Assembly: GCA_910587785.1 (NCBI GenBank)
Contig: CAJUOA010000034.1
Coordinates: forward strand, 1-27,152
Reading direction: 5' to 3'
Source of the DNA: an uncultured Oscillospiraceae bacterium
GTDB taxonomy: Bacteria; Bacillota; Clostridia; Oscillospirales; Oscillospiraceae
DNA: 27,152 bases
The position numbers were made by a program, and so were the translations under genes. Positions 6,773 through 14,106 of the stretch are shown here, piece by piece (positions within the stretch are counted from its first letter, which is position 1; every line of letters starts with the position of its first letter). The notes under the pieces are model-generated. The model had not been told where the DNA came from, searched no databases, and saw only the letters and a program-made list of their open reading frames with translations.

Positions 6773-7819
6773 ATGAAACGACTGAGCGTGCCTGCCCAGT
6801 ACCTTCCGGTGTTCTGCCGGGAGCTCTATCAGCTGGTCCGGAGCGGCATCCCCATCGCCGAGGGCCTGGCCATGCTGAGGGAAGACGAGACGGACCGGGA
6901 TACCCGGTCCTGGCTGGACGCGCTGTGTCGGTCAACGGAAGAGGGAACGCCCCTGTCTGCCGCCCTGCGGGAGACAGAGGCTTTTCCCGCGTATATGACC
7001 GACATGGTGGCTCTGGCCGAGGAGACCGGCCGGCTGGAGGATACCCTGCTCTCCCTCCAGCGGCACTATGACCGGCAGCTGCGCATGGCGGCGGATATCC
7101 GCGGCGCTGTGACCGTGCCGGTGACCCTCTTCGCCGTCATGGTGGCGGTGGTGGTGCTGCTGGTGACCCAGGTGCTGCCGGTGTTTGACCGGGTGTTCGC
7201 CCAGCTGGGCGTGCGCATGGGCGCGGTGGCCACGGGGATGATGAACGCCGGGGCCGTGCTGGCCAAGGCGGGCACGGGCCTCGCCGTGGTCCTGGTGCTG
7301 ATCGCCGCCGCCGCCCTGGTGGTGGCCCTGGCGCCCGCCCTGCGGGAGAAGTTCACGGGCTGGTTCCGGCGCAGCTTCGGGGGCCGGGGCATCCTGGGGC
7401 AGATGGCCGTGGCCCGCTTCGCCTCCTCCATGTCCATGGCTGTGGCCAGCGGACTGACCATGGAGGACTCGGTGGAGCTGGCGGCGAAGCTCTGCGGCGG
7501 GGCCAGGGAGATCGACGAGAAGACTGCCCGGTGCCACAGCGACATCCAGGACGGCGGCTCCCCCGCCGACGCCCTGGCCAAGAGCGGCCTCTTCACCGGC
7601 CGGGACTGCCGCCTTTTGAAGCTGGCGGAGCAGACCGGCTCCCTGCCCGAGACCCTGGAGGACCTGGCGAGCCGCCAGGAGGAGGCGGGACTGCGGAGCA
7701 TCGACCGGATGGTGGGGGCCATCGAGCCCGCCATCGTGGTCATCACCAGCGCCCTCGCGGGCGTGATATTGCTGAGCGTGATGCTGCCGCTGATGGGCCT
7801 TTTGTCCACCATCGGATAA
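6773..7819 (+). CDS. Type II secretion/type IV pilus inner-membrane platform protein (PilC/GspF family)
   Basis: The product has 348 residues. It has the two-repeat GspF layout: residues about 10-110 (FCRELYQLVRSGIPIAEGL, later VALAEETGRLEDTL) and about 210-310 (FASSMSMAVASGLTMEDSVE, later LKLAEQTGSLPETL). Membrane helices lie near 113-137, 160-185 and 320-345. The ATG at 6773 is used, with GGAGG at 6759-6763; an in-frame TTG two codons earlier is less likely. The platform protein couples the assembly ATPase to pilin insertion in the cytoplasmic membrane. It is slightly shorter than the roughly 400-residue PilC standard, closer to the ComGB/GspF size. Small pilin-like genes follow directly. 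Confidence 0.9.
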   Translation: MKRLSVPAQYLPVFCRELYQLVRSGIPIAEGLAMLREDETDRDTRSWLDALCRSTEEGTPLSAALRETEAFPAYMTDMVALAEETGRLEDTLLSLQRHYDRQLRMAADIRGAVTVPVTLFAVMVAVVVLLVTQVLPVFDRVFAQLGVRMGAVATGMMNAGAVLAKAGTGLAVVLVLIAAAALVVALAPALREKFTGWFRRSFGGRGILGQMAVARFASSMSMAVASGLTMEDSVELAAKLCGGAREIDEKTARCHSDIQDGGSPADALAKSGLFTGRDCRLLKLAEQTGSLPETLEDLASRQEEAGLRSIDRMVGAIEPAIVVITSALAGVILLSVMLPLMGLLSTIG

Positions 7820-7828
7820 GGGGGCGCT

Positions 7829-8158
7829 ATGAAAAGAAAGTACAGGAGCGCCGCCGGGTGGCTCCCCACGGTGCTGGGGCTGGCCCTTTTTGCCGTAGTG
7901 GCGGTCTGGATGGTCTCCGGCGTCCGGGAGGCGGCGGAGGTCTCCGACCGGGAGGGCCTGCGCATGGCCGAACAGGCGGTGCGGCAGGCGTGCGTGAGCT
8001 GCTACGCCCTGGAGGGGGCATACCCCGCCACGTACGACGACCTCAAGGAGCAGAGCGGCATCGCCATCGACGAGGTCAAGTACGCAGTGTTCTATGAGAT
8101 CTTCGCCTCCAACATCATGCCGGAGATCACGGTGGTGGAACGGAGGGCGGCGCCATGA
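7829..8158 (+). CDS. Pilin-like single-pass membrane protein
   Basis: The product has 109 residues. A basic start (MKRKYR) precedes one membrane helix (residues about 11-30). A helical stem follows, and then CVSCYALEGAYPATYDDL, which resembles the 'YYxxxGxYP' region of GspG-type major pseudopilins. The classical prepilin peptidase site (glycine then a hydrophobic residue with glutamate at +5) is absent, so processing is doubtful. It begins 9 bases after the platform gene and overlaps the next gene by four bases (ATGA). It is probably a structural or minor subunit of the same machine. Confidence 0.7.
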   Translation: MKRKYRSAAGWLPTVLGLALFAVVAVWMVSGVREAAEVSDREGLRMAEQAVRQACVSCYALEGAYPATYDDLKEQSGIAIDEVKYAVFYEIFASNIMPEITVVERRAAP

Positions 8159-8643
8159 GAAGAAGTTCAGGCGCGGGGACCATGGCGGCGCTGATGCTGA
8201 CGTGCGTCTTCGGGGCGACATTGCTGTTGAGCCTGGCCACCGGGGCAAGCGTCTACCGCCGTGTGGCGGACCGGGTGGAGCAGAGCGCGGCACAGCGGCT
8301 GGGCCTTACATACATCACCGCCAAGATCCACAGCTATGACGAAGCGGGAAAGGTGGTCCCGGCGGTCTACGTGGACCCGTCCGCCCAGGAGGCGGACGCC
8401 GTGGTCCTCTATCAGGACATTGAGGGCGTCAGCTATTGGACGATCCTCTATGTCTACGACGGCTGGCTCCGGGAGCTCTTCTGCCAGGAGGGCTGGCCTC
8501 TGGGGCCGGAGGTGGGCCTGCCCATCGTGGAGGCCCAGTCCCTGGTGGTGACAGAGCCCGCAGAGGGCCTGCTCCACCTGGTCTACACCCGGGCGGACGG
8601 CAGTGTGGACACGGCGGACGTGTACCTGAGAAGCGAGGTGTGA
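8155..8643 (+). CDS. Single-pass membrane protein of the pilus-like operon, probably DUF4860-like
   Basis: The product has 162 residues. Its basic N-terminus (MRRSSGAG) is followed by a membrane helix at about 9-31, a short helical stem (YRRVADRVEQSAAQR), and a beta-rich outer domain (AVVLYQDIEGVSYWTILYVY). From memory, this layout resembles the DUF4860 proteins found in Clostridia beside type II secretion genes, but I cannot confirm the match. There is no clear prepilin cleavage motif. It overlaps the previous gene by four bases, and the next gene starts 4 bases after its stop, so translation is probably coupled. Confidence 0.68.
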   Translation: MRRSSGAGTMAALMLTCVFGATLLLSLATGASVYRRVADRVEQSAAQRLGLTYITAKIHSYDEAGKVVPAVYVDPSAQEADAVVLYQDIEGVSYWTILYVYDGWLRELFCQEGWPLGPEVGLPIVEAQSLVVTEPAEGLLHLVYTRADGSVDTADVYLRSEV

Positions 8644-8647
8644 TAAT

Positions 8648-9106
8648 ATGGACGAACGCATCAAGCCGACAAAGTCCGGCCTCTTTGCCATCGAGCTTCT
8701 GATCGCGGTGGGGGTGTTCTCCCTGTGCGCGGCCATCTGCGTGGGGCTCTTCGTCCGCTCGGAGATCATCAGTCAGGACAGCGCGGACCTCAACCAGGCT
8801 GTCACCGCCGCCCGCAGCGCGTCGGAGTGCTTCAAGGCCGCGGGCGGGGACTTGCAGCGCACGGCGGAGCTCACCGGGGGCGAGGTGTCGAACGGCGTCC
8901 TCTTCCTGGAGTTTGACGGGGATTGGCAGAAGCTCCCCGCCGGTGAGCCCGGGACCTTTGAGCTGACGATGACCCTCCAGACGGCGGAGAGCGATTCCTA
9001 TTCCAGCGCCCTGCTGGATGTCAAACGCTGGACCCGCTCTGAAACAGAGACGGTGGGGGAGAGCTTCCTCGTCTGGGAGGTTGCCGCATTGGAGGTGGTC
9101 TCATGA
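8648..9106 (+). CDS. Type IV prepilin/pseudopilin
   Basis: The product has 152 residues. KSG followed by LFAIELLIAVGVFSLCAA (residues 10-30) matches the class III signal peptide: cleavage after the glycine at residue 11, a hydrophobic first mature residue, glutamate at mature position 5 and a hydrophobic helix. It is therefore the one clear prepilin in the operon and would need a prepilin peptidase, which is not encoded in this window. The outer part is a soluble domain of about 115 residues with two short beta stretches. It lies four bases after the previous gene and overlaps the next by four (ATGA at 9103-9106). Confidence 0.8.
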   Translation: MDERIKPTKSGLFAIELLIAVGVFSLCAAICVGLFVRSEIISQDSADLNQAVTAARSASECFKAAGGDLQRTAELTGGEVSNGVLFLEFDGDWQKLPAGEPGTFELTMTLQTAESDSYSSALLDVKRWTRSETETVGESFLVWEVAALEVVS

Positions 9107-9501
9107 AACGAAGCGGAGGCGTATCCGGCGCGGTGAGCCTGGTGATGATCTTCTGCGTGCTGTGCCTGGCGGTGTTCGCGGTGCTGACCCTCTCCACGGC
9201 CGTGCGGGAGCAGGGTCTGGCGGAGCTCACCGCCCAGCGTGCGCGGGAGTACTACGAGGCGGATGCGGAGGCGGTGGCGGCCCTGGTGGCCATCGCCGAG
9301 GGCCGGGAGGCTGCCGCAGATGTGACATACCTGACCACGGCGGAGGGCACCCAGGTAGAGTTCGGCATCGACGCGGGCGGGACCCAGACGCTGATGGTCA
9401 GCGCGCTGTTCACGGATGACGGGTGCCATATCCTCAGCTGGAAGACGGAGTATACCGCCGACTGGGAGATGGATACAACGATCACGCTGTGGGACGGCTG
9501 A
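9103..9501 (+). CDS. Small single-pass membrane protein, PilX-like in layout
   Basis: The product has 132 residues. The N-terminus (MKRSGGVSGAVSLVMIF) carries a hydrophobic helix at about 9-33. A helical stem (AREYYEADAEAVAALVAI) follows, then a small beta-rich domain ending in EMDTTITLWDG. This is the general layout of minor pilins of the PilX type, but no family signature is certain. It is the last gene of the tightly packed pilus-like operon. No U-rich terminator follows, only a hairpin-rich repeat. Confidence 0.68.
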   Translation: MKRSGGVSGAVSLVMIFCVLCLAVFAVLTLSTAVREQGLAELTAQRAREYYEADAEAVAALVAIAEGREAAADVTYLTTAEGTQVEFGIDAGGTQTLMVSALFTDDGCHILSWKTEYTADWEMDTTITLWDG

Positions 9502-9547
9502 GCAGGCACCGAAGGGTCCGGCGCGGAGCGCGACACAAAAGTTTCGT

Positions 9548-9610
9548 CCACCTTTTCAAAGGTGGCGGGGTCCAGGGGCAGAGCCCCTGGTGGGTTTGGG
9601 CGAAGCCCAA
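9548..9610. repeat. Triple-hairpin intergenic repeat element
   Basis: Three perfect stem-loops follow one another: CCACCTTT/AAAGGTGG (9548-9565), CCAGGGGC/GCCCCTGG (9572-9590) and TTGGGC/GCCCAA (9596-9610). The dense, regular symmetry between the last pilin-like gene and the PilT gene suggests a dispersed palindromic element. It may dampen or terminate transcription between them. Confidence 0.55.
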
Positions 9611-9623
9611 CATTCATTCGTAA

Positions 9624-9629
9624 TATAAT
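9624..9629 (+). promoter_or_regulatory. Possible -10 element for the PilT gene
   Basis: TATAAT at 9624-9629 is a perfect -10 match, 21 bases before the chosen start. No convincing -35 lies at the normal distance, so this is tentative. Confidence 0.3.
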
Positions 9630-9649
9630 TGGAGAGTAGCATAGATATT

Positions 9650-10708
9650 ATGGACAGTATTCAAACCTATTTACAGCGGGCCGTGGAGGAAAAGGCGTCG
9701 GACCTGTTCCTGGTAGCGGGCAAAGAGGTCTCCATGAAGAAGGAGGGGGCCATCGTCCCCGTCCGGGAGGGCCGGGTGATGCCGGAGGAGGCGGAGGCCA
9801 TGGTCCGGGAGCTCTATGAGCTGGCGCACCGGCCCATAGACCGCTACCTGGACACCGGGGACGACGATTTCTCCGTGTCCATCGTCAATCTGGCCCGCTT
9901 CCGGGTGAACACCTACCGCCAGCGGGGCTCCATGTCCGCCGTGATCCGGGTGGTCAGCTTCGGCATCCCCAACTGGAAGGATATGGACATCCCCGAGGAG
10001 GTTATGAAAATCGCCAGCCTGAGCCGGGGCATGGTCCTGGTCACGGGTCCCGCCGGGGGGGGCAAGTCCACCACTCTGGCCTGTGTGGTGGACGCGGTCA
10101 ACTGCAGCCGCAACGCCCATATCATCACCATTGAGGACCCCATCGAGTACCTCCACCGCAACCAGAAGAGCATCATCAGCCAGCGGGAGCTGGCCATGGA
10201 TACGGACAGCTACGTCACCGCCCTGCGGGCGAGCCTGCGGCAGGCACCGGACGTGATCCTCCTGGGGGAGATGCGGGACCTGGACACCATCCAGACCGCC
10301 ATGACTGCCGCCGAGACCGGGCATCTGGTCATCTCCACCCTCCATACGGTGGGGGCGGTGAACACGATCGACCGGATCATTGACGTCTTCCCCCCCAACC
10401 AGCAGCAGCAGATCCGCATCCAGCTGGCCCAGGTGCTCAAGACGGTCATCTCCCAGCAGCTGCTGCCCACTATCAGCGGCGGGCTGGTGCCGGCGTTCGA
10501 GATCATGCACCTGAACAACGCCGTGCGCACCCTGGTCCGGGACAGCCGTATCCACCAGATCGACTCCGTCATCCAGACCTCCGCCGCAGAGGGCATGATC
10601 GGCATGGATGAGTCCATCGCCCGGCTCCACAAGGCGGGGCGCATCTCCACGGAGACCGCCCTTCACGCCGCGATGAATCCCGACCAGTTGCAGAGGAAGC
10701 TGCGGTAA
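9650..10708 (+). CDS. pilT: PilT-family twitching-motility/retraction ATPase
   Basis: The product has 352 residues, the usual PilT length. The start ATG (MDSIQTYLQRAVEEKASDLF) agrees with the family N-terminus, which carries A-S-D-L-H/F-L early. A TTG seven codons upstream is an alternative, and the GGAG ribosome binding site is about 15 bases from the ATG. Walker A is GPAGGGKST at 133-141. The Asp box is TIEDPIEYLH, Walker B is VILLGEMRD at 202-210, and the His box is TGHLVISTLHT. The C-terminal region AVRTLVRDSRIHQIDSVIQT corresponds to the AIRNLIRE-type retraction motif. In type IV pilus systems PilT powers pilus retraction. No PilB/GspE assembly ATPase is present in the window. Confidence 0.93.
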   Translation: MDSIQTYLQRAVEEKASDLFLVAGKEVSMKKEGAIVPVREGRVMPEEAEAMVRELYELAHRPIDRYLDTGDDDFSVSIVNLARFRVNTYRQRGSMSAVIRVVSFGIPNWKDMDIPEEVMKIASLSRGMVLVTGPAGGGKSTTLACVVDAVNCSRNAHIITIEDPIEYLHRNQKSIISQRELAMDTDSYVTALRASLRQAPDVILLGEMRDLDTIQTAMTAAETGHLVISTLHTVGAVNTIDRIIDVFPPNQQQQIRIQLAQVLKTVISQQLLPTISGGLVPAFEIMHLNNAVRTLVRDSRIHQIDSVIQTSAAEGMIGMDESIARLHKAGRISTETALHAAMNPDQLQRKLR

Positions 10709-10721
10709 TTTTATATTTCAG

Positions 10722-10763
10722 AAAAAGCGTCCGGCGGGGCCAAACTCCCGCCGGACGCTTTTT
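10722..10763. terminator. Bidirectional terminator with a perfect 17-bp stem
   Basis: AAAAAGCGTCCGGCGGG (10722-10738) pairs perfectly with 10747-10763, which ends in TTTTT, across an 8-base loop. It ends the PilT transcript rightward. Leftward it ends the 76-residue gene, whose stop codon is one base away. Confidence 0.9.
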
Positions 10764-10764
10764 C

Positions 10765-10995
10765 CTATTCCTGCTGGAGCAGTGCCGCCGACAAACACAA
10801 AATCTCTTTCGCGCACTGGTCCAGATCGTTTGACAGACGCCGGAAACATGCCCTGCTGGTCTCCGCTGTCTCCTCCCTTCCTTCCGCATCAAAGGCGCAT
10901 TCATAGGCCATCAGAGCTGTCAGAAGAAACAAACTTTCGCCAAGGAAATTGTAGTTTTCACTAAGCTCTGCGAGAATTTTGTCCTTATTTTTCAT
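10765..10995 (-). CDS. 76-residue protein of unknown function
   Basis: The ATG at 10995 follows an AAGGAG. The protein (MKNKDKILAELSENYNFLGE at the start) is predicted to be almost all helix, with a hydrophobic stretch (SLFLLTALMAYECAF) too polar to be a sure membrane segment, and three cysteines. It has its own consensus promoter and terminator. It is divergent from a Cro/C1-type repressor gene in a locally AT-rich stretch. The pairing suggests a regulator-target unit carried in from elsewhere. No family is recognised. Confidence 0.7.
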   Translation of the reverse strand: MKNKDKILAELSENYNFLGESLFLLTALMAYECAFDAEGREETAETSRACFRRLSNDLDQCAKEILCLSAALLQQE

Positions 10996-11026
10996 GGATG
11001 CTTTCTCCTTTTTGTGTTCTTATTTA

Positions 11027-11055
11027 AATATATACTCAAATAGAAGAATTGTCAA
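11027..11055 (-). promoter_or_regulatory. Promoter of the 76-residue gene
   Basis: The minus strand has -35 TTGACA (11050-11055), a 17-base spacer and -10 TATATT (11027-11032). The -35 overlaps that of the opposite promoter. Confidence 0.8.
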
Positions 11056-11077
11056 CAATGAATATTTCCATTAAAGT
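11049..11077 (+). promoter_or_regulatory. Promoter of the Cro/C1-type regulator
   Basis: The plus strand has -35 TTGTCA (11049-11054), a 17-base spacer and a weaker -10 TAAAGT (11072-11077). Its -35 shares five bases with the divergent promoter. Confidence 0.55.
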
Positions 11078-11098
11078 ATGTAACCAAGGGGTGATATT

Positions 11099-11317
11099 AT
11101 GGGAAAAACAATTCGACTCGCGTTAGATGAACTTTTGAAACGAGAAAACATCACCAGATACGAATTGTCAAAAAGGACCAAAATCGGGTATCCAGTTGTT
11201 GATAAGTACTATAAAAACAAGGTTGTCCGCTATGACAGTGAGACGATCCGCAGAATCTGCCTCGCCCTCGACTGCACCCCCGGCGACCTCATCCGTCTGG
11301 TGGAGACGGAAGAATAG
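11099..11317 (+). CDS. Small Cro/C1-type helix-turn-helix regulator
   Basis: The product has 72 residues and is essentially one XRE/Cro-type domain. Residues 16-40 (ITRYELSKRTKIGYPVVDKY) form the helix-turn-helix, followed by RRICLALDCTPGDLIRLVE, the typical final helices. AAGGGGTG lies five bases before the ATG. The size and sequence type are common in conjugative elements and prophages, where such proteins repress a divergent promoter. Here the divergent partner is the 76-residue gene, and the two -35 elements overlap, so mutual or autoregulation is likely. The N-terminal half is AT-rich compared with its neighbours, a sign of recent transfer. Confidence 0.88.
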   Translation: MGKTIRLALDELLKRENITRYELSKRTKIGYPVVDKYYKNKVVRYDSETIRRICLALDCTPGDLIRLVETEE

Positions 11318-11358
11318 AGCAAGTCCCTGGAGCGCCATACTCCAGGGACTTGCTCTAT
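11314..11358. terminator. Perfect 19-bp inverted repeat spanning two convergent stop codons
   Basis: Arms 11314-11332 and 11340-11358 are perfectly complementary with a 7-base loop. The left arm holds the TAG of the regulator gene (11315-11317) and the right arm holds the TAG of uvrC (11355-11357). There is no U-run on either side, so it may act as a bidirectional block or an mRNA 3' end protector rather than a classical terminator. Confidence 0.7.
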
Positions 11359-13178
11359 GTCTCCTCCTGATGGAACCACTCAAACACCGCCTTGGCGGTG
11401 GATTTCGGAACCGCCTGCTCCAGCTCCTGAAGGGACGCCTCCTTGATGGCCTTCACGCTCCGGAAGTGCTTGAGGAGAGCGGTACGTCGGGCCTCGCCCA
11501 CGCCGGGGATGGCGTCCAGGGTGGAGCCCCGGACGGACTTCCCGTGGCTCTGCCGGTTGAAGGTGATGGCGAAGCGGTGGGTCTCCTCCTGGATGCGGCC
11601 GATGAGGGCGAAAACGGACTGGTAGTTCTGGATGCCGATCTCCCGCCCCTCGGGGGTGACCAGGGCCCGGGTGCGGTGGCGGTCGTCCTTGACCATGCCG
11701 AAGATGGGGATGGCCGCGCCGAAGCGGGACACCACCCGCTGGGCCACTTTCGCGTGCTGTTCGCCGCCGTCGATGAGCATCACGTCCGGCAGGGGCATGA
11801 ACTTCTTGTCCTGCTCCATATAGCGGGTCATGCGGCGGGTGAGGACCTCCTCCATGGAGCGGTAGTCGTCGGGGTGTCCCTCCAGCTCCTTGATGCGGAA
11901 GCGGCGGTAGCAGTCCTTTGCGGGCCTGGAGCCGTGGAAGACCACCATGGAGGCCACGATGTCCTCCCCTCCGGTGTTGGAGATGTCGTAGGACTCCATC
12001 CTCTCCGGCGGGGCAGGGAGGCCCGTCAGCTTCGCGAGGAGCTCCAGAGTGCGGTCGGAGCGCTCCTGGCTGGTGGTCTGGCGCTCGGCCTCCTCCCGGG
12101 CGTTGTCCGCGGCCATTTGGAGCACCTGTGCCCGCTCCCCCCGCTGGGGGACGCGGATGACCACCTTGTGTCCCGCCTTCTCCGTCAGGAGCTGCCCCAG
12201 TACCTCCTGGTCCTCGATGGCCGTGGGGATGCAGATTTCCCTGGGCAGGACCCGGCGCTCGCCGTAGTACTGGAGGAGCAGGGCGGAGAGAATTTCCCCC
12301 TCGTCCTCCAGGACGGAGGCGGCAAAGAGCTCGGCCTCCCGTCCGGTGAGCTGCCCCTCTTCGTAGTGGAGCACCGCGAAACAGCACTTGGCCTCCAGGT
12401 AGAGGCCCCAGATGTCGGTATCCGCGCAGACGGCGGCGATGACCTTCTGCCGCTTACCCAGGATCTTGATGGCCTCGATGCGGTCCCGGAGGGCGGCGGC
12501 CTCCTCAAAGCGCAGATCCTCTGCGGCCCGCTGCATCTCCTCCTCCAGCTGGCCGGTCACCAGGCGCACCCTGCCCTCCAGGAGCTGCACCGCAAGGTCC
12601 ATGCGGCGGTTGTACTCCTCCGCCGTCATCTCCGCCCGGCAGAAGCCGTCGCACCGGCCCATGTGGTGGTTCAGGCAGGGCCGCTCCTTCCCGATATCCC
12701 GTGGGAAGGTCTTGCTGCAGGTGGGCAGGTGGAGGGCCCGGCGGATGGCGTCCAGGGCGGAGCGGGTCTCCATGCGGCCGCCATAGGGGCCGTAGTACTT
12801 GGCGCCGTCGCTGGCCGGACGGCTGACGATGGAGAACTTCGGGTATGCCTCCCGGCTCAGGCGCACGAAGGGGTAGGCCTTGTCGTCCTTGAGCAGGATG
12901 TTGTAATGGGGCATGTACTGCTTGATGAGGGCGTTTTCCAGCACCAGGGCCTCGAACTCGCTGCCGACGATGATGGTGTCGAAGTGGTGGACCTGGCCGA
13001 CCATGGTGTGGGTCTTCCAGTCGTGGCCCCGCCCGGCCTGGAAGTACTGGCTCACCCGGTTTTTCAGCTTCTTGGCCTTGCCCACGTAGATAACCGTGCC
13101 CTCCTTGTTGTGCATCAGGTACACCCCCGGGGCCAGGGGGAGGGAATTGGCTTTTTCCAGGAGCTCTTCTTTTGTCAT
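11355..13178 (-). CDS. uvrC: UvrABC excinuclease subunit C
   Basis: The product has 607 residues, the standard UvrC length. Residues 15-95 form the GIY-YIG nuclease domain (GVYLMHN, IYVGKAK), which makes the 3' incision. A cysteine-containing linker (CLNHHMGRCDGFC) follows. The UVR motif that contacts UvrB lies near 205-240. The RNase H-like domain that makes the 5' incision lies near 380-540 (YDISNTGGEDIVASMV, DVMLIDGG). The C-terminus carries helix-hairpin-helix motifs (LDAIPGVGEARRTALLKHF). It acts in nucleotide excision repair. Its start overlaps the amidohydrolase stop by four bases, so the two are translationally coupled. Confidence 0.97.
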   Translation of the reverse strand: MTKEELLEKANSLPLAPGVYLMHNKEGTVIYVGKAKKLKNRVSQYFQAGRGHDWKTHTMVGQVHHFDTIIVGSEFEALVLENALIKQYMPHYNILLKDDKAYPFVRLSREAYPKFSIVSRPASDGAKYYGPYGGRMETRSALDAIRRALHLPTCSKTFPRDIGKERPCLNHHMGRCDGFCRAEMTAEEYNRRMDLAVQLLEGRVRLVTGQLEEEMQRAAEDLRFEEAAALRDRIEAIKILGKRQKVIAAVCADTDIWGLYLEAKCCFAVLHYEEGQLTGREAELFAASVLEDEGEILSALLLQYYGERRVLPREICIPTAIEDQEVLGQLLTEKAGHKVVIRVPQRGERAQVLQMAADNAREEAERQTTSQERSDRTLELLAKLTGLPAPPERMESYDISNTGGEDIVASMVVFHGSRPAKDCYRRFRIKELEGHPDDYRSMEEVLTRRMTRYMEQDKKFMPLPDVMLIDGGEQHAKVAQRVVSRFGAAIPIFGMVKDDRHRTRALVTPEGREIGIQNYQSVFALIGRIQEETHRFAITFNRQSHGKSVRGSTLDAIPGVGEARRTALLKHFRSVKAIKEASLQELEQAVPKSTAKAVFEWFHQEET

Positions 13179-14011
13179 GGGCGGTCCTCCGGTGCAAGCA
13201 GGCCCGCGATGTTCCCCCAGGCGATCTGCGTGATCTCAGCGTCCGAAAAGTCCATCTGGTCCAGGATATCGAAGTAGGCGTCATACTCCCCGTCGGGGAA
13301 GTCGGTGGCGAAGATCAGCCGCTCCGGCCCGAAGGCGCGCAGGATGCGGTTGACCTGTTCGATGCCGTAGAGCCCCGCCAGCTTGGGCAGGATATACGAC
13401 ATATCCACCCAGGTGCACCCGGTGAGAGCGTCCTGCCACTTCATGCCGCCCAGGTGGGCGGTGATGACCTCCAGGTCCGGGAAGACCTGGATCATCCGGT
13501 TGATCTTATCCGGTGCGCAGTTGTCGTGGAACCCCAGGCGGCAGGGGTTGGAGTGGAACATCACGGGCACGCCCAGCTCCGCCGCCTTCCGGAGCACTGG
13601 CACCAGGCGCAGGTCGTCGGCGTCCATGTGCAGGTTGGTGGGGTGGAGCTTCAGGCCGGAGAGCCCGTATTCCTCCACCGCCTCCTCCAGGATATAGGGT
13701 GTCTGCTCGATGAAATAGGCCCCGCTGGCGGTCACATCGGCAAAGGCCCGGAAGCGGTCCGGGTGCTCCCGCACCAGGCCGCCCAGGAAGCGGTTGGTCT
13801 CCCCCGGGTCCTGGAAGTACAGGTATTGGTCGTTGGCGGGCACCAGCAGGGCCCGCTCGATGCCGTACTGGTCCATCCGGCGCAGGCAGTCCTCCGCGCC
13901 GCACCGGGACCAGGGGGCGTCCGGCCCCTCGTCCGCGAGGAACTGCGCCGTGCGCTCGCCGGGCAGGACATGGACGTGGGCGTCAAATTTTTTGCAGGTC
14001 CTCCAGCTCAT
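13175..14011 (-). CDS. Amidohydrolase-2 (ACMSD-like) family metal-dependent hydrolase
   Basis: The product has 278 residues. It folds as a TIM-barrel hydrolase of the amidohydrolase-2 family. The metal-binding H-x-H is H12/H14 (FDAHVHV). Further likely ligands or active-site residues are H153 (VMFHSNP), H186 (ITAHLGG) and D237 (FATDFPD). K121-L-H123 lies in the barrel core. Family members are decarboxylases or hydrolases of small carboxylic acids, and the substrate cannot be read from the sequence. A GGAGGGAGG lies upstream of the ATG. It is coupled to uvrC by an ATGA overlap, which is unusual for uvrC and may only reflect shared transcription. No promoter was seen, so it may depend on readthrough from the HPr gene. 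Confidence 0.85.
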   Translation of the reverse strand: MSWRTCKKFDAHVHVLPGERTAQFLADEGPDAPWSRCGAEDCLRRMDQYGIERALLVPANDQYLYFQDPGETNRFLGGLVREHPDRFRAFADVTASGAYFIEQTPYILEEAVEEYGLSGLKLHPTNLHMDADDLRLVPVLRKAAELGVPVMFHSNPCRLGFHDNCAPDKINRMIQVFPDLEVITAHLGGMKWQDALTGCTWVDMSYILPKLAGLYGIEQVNRILRAFGPERLIFATDFPDGEYDAYFDILDQMDFSDAEITQIAWGNIAGLLAPEDRP

Positions 14012-14035
14012 GGGCGATCCTCCCTCCTGTTCATC

Positions 14036-14076
14036 AAAAAACAGAAAAAGACTGCTCCGTTACCGAAACAGTCTTT
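14036..14076 (-). terminator. Terminator after the HPr gene
   Basis: On the minus strand AAAGACTG (14069-14076) pairs with CAGTCTTT (14047-14054), followed by TTCTGTTTTTT. It should reduce readthrough into the amidohydrolase-uvrC pair. Confidence 0.75.
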
Positions 14077-14106
14077 CATCCTTTCATCCGTCAAAGAACC
14101 GGGGAC

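Noticed and set aside
11196..13277. A 693-residue plus-strand frame opposite uvrC.
   Set aside because: It is antisense to a clear uvrC and has low-complexity composition typical of GC-rich shadow frames.
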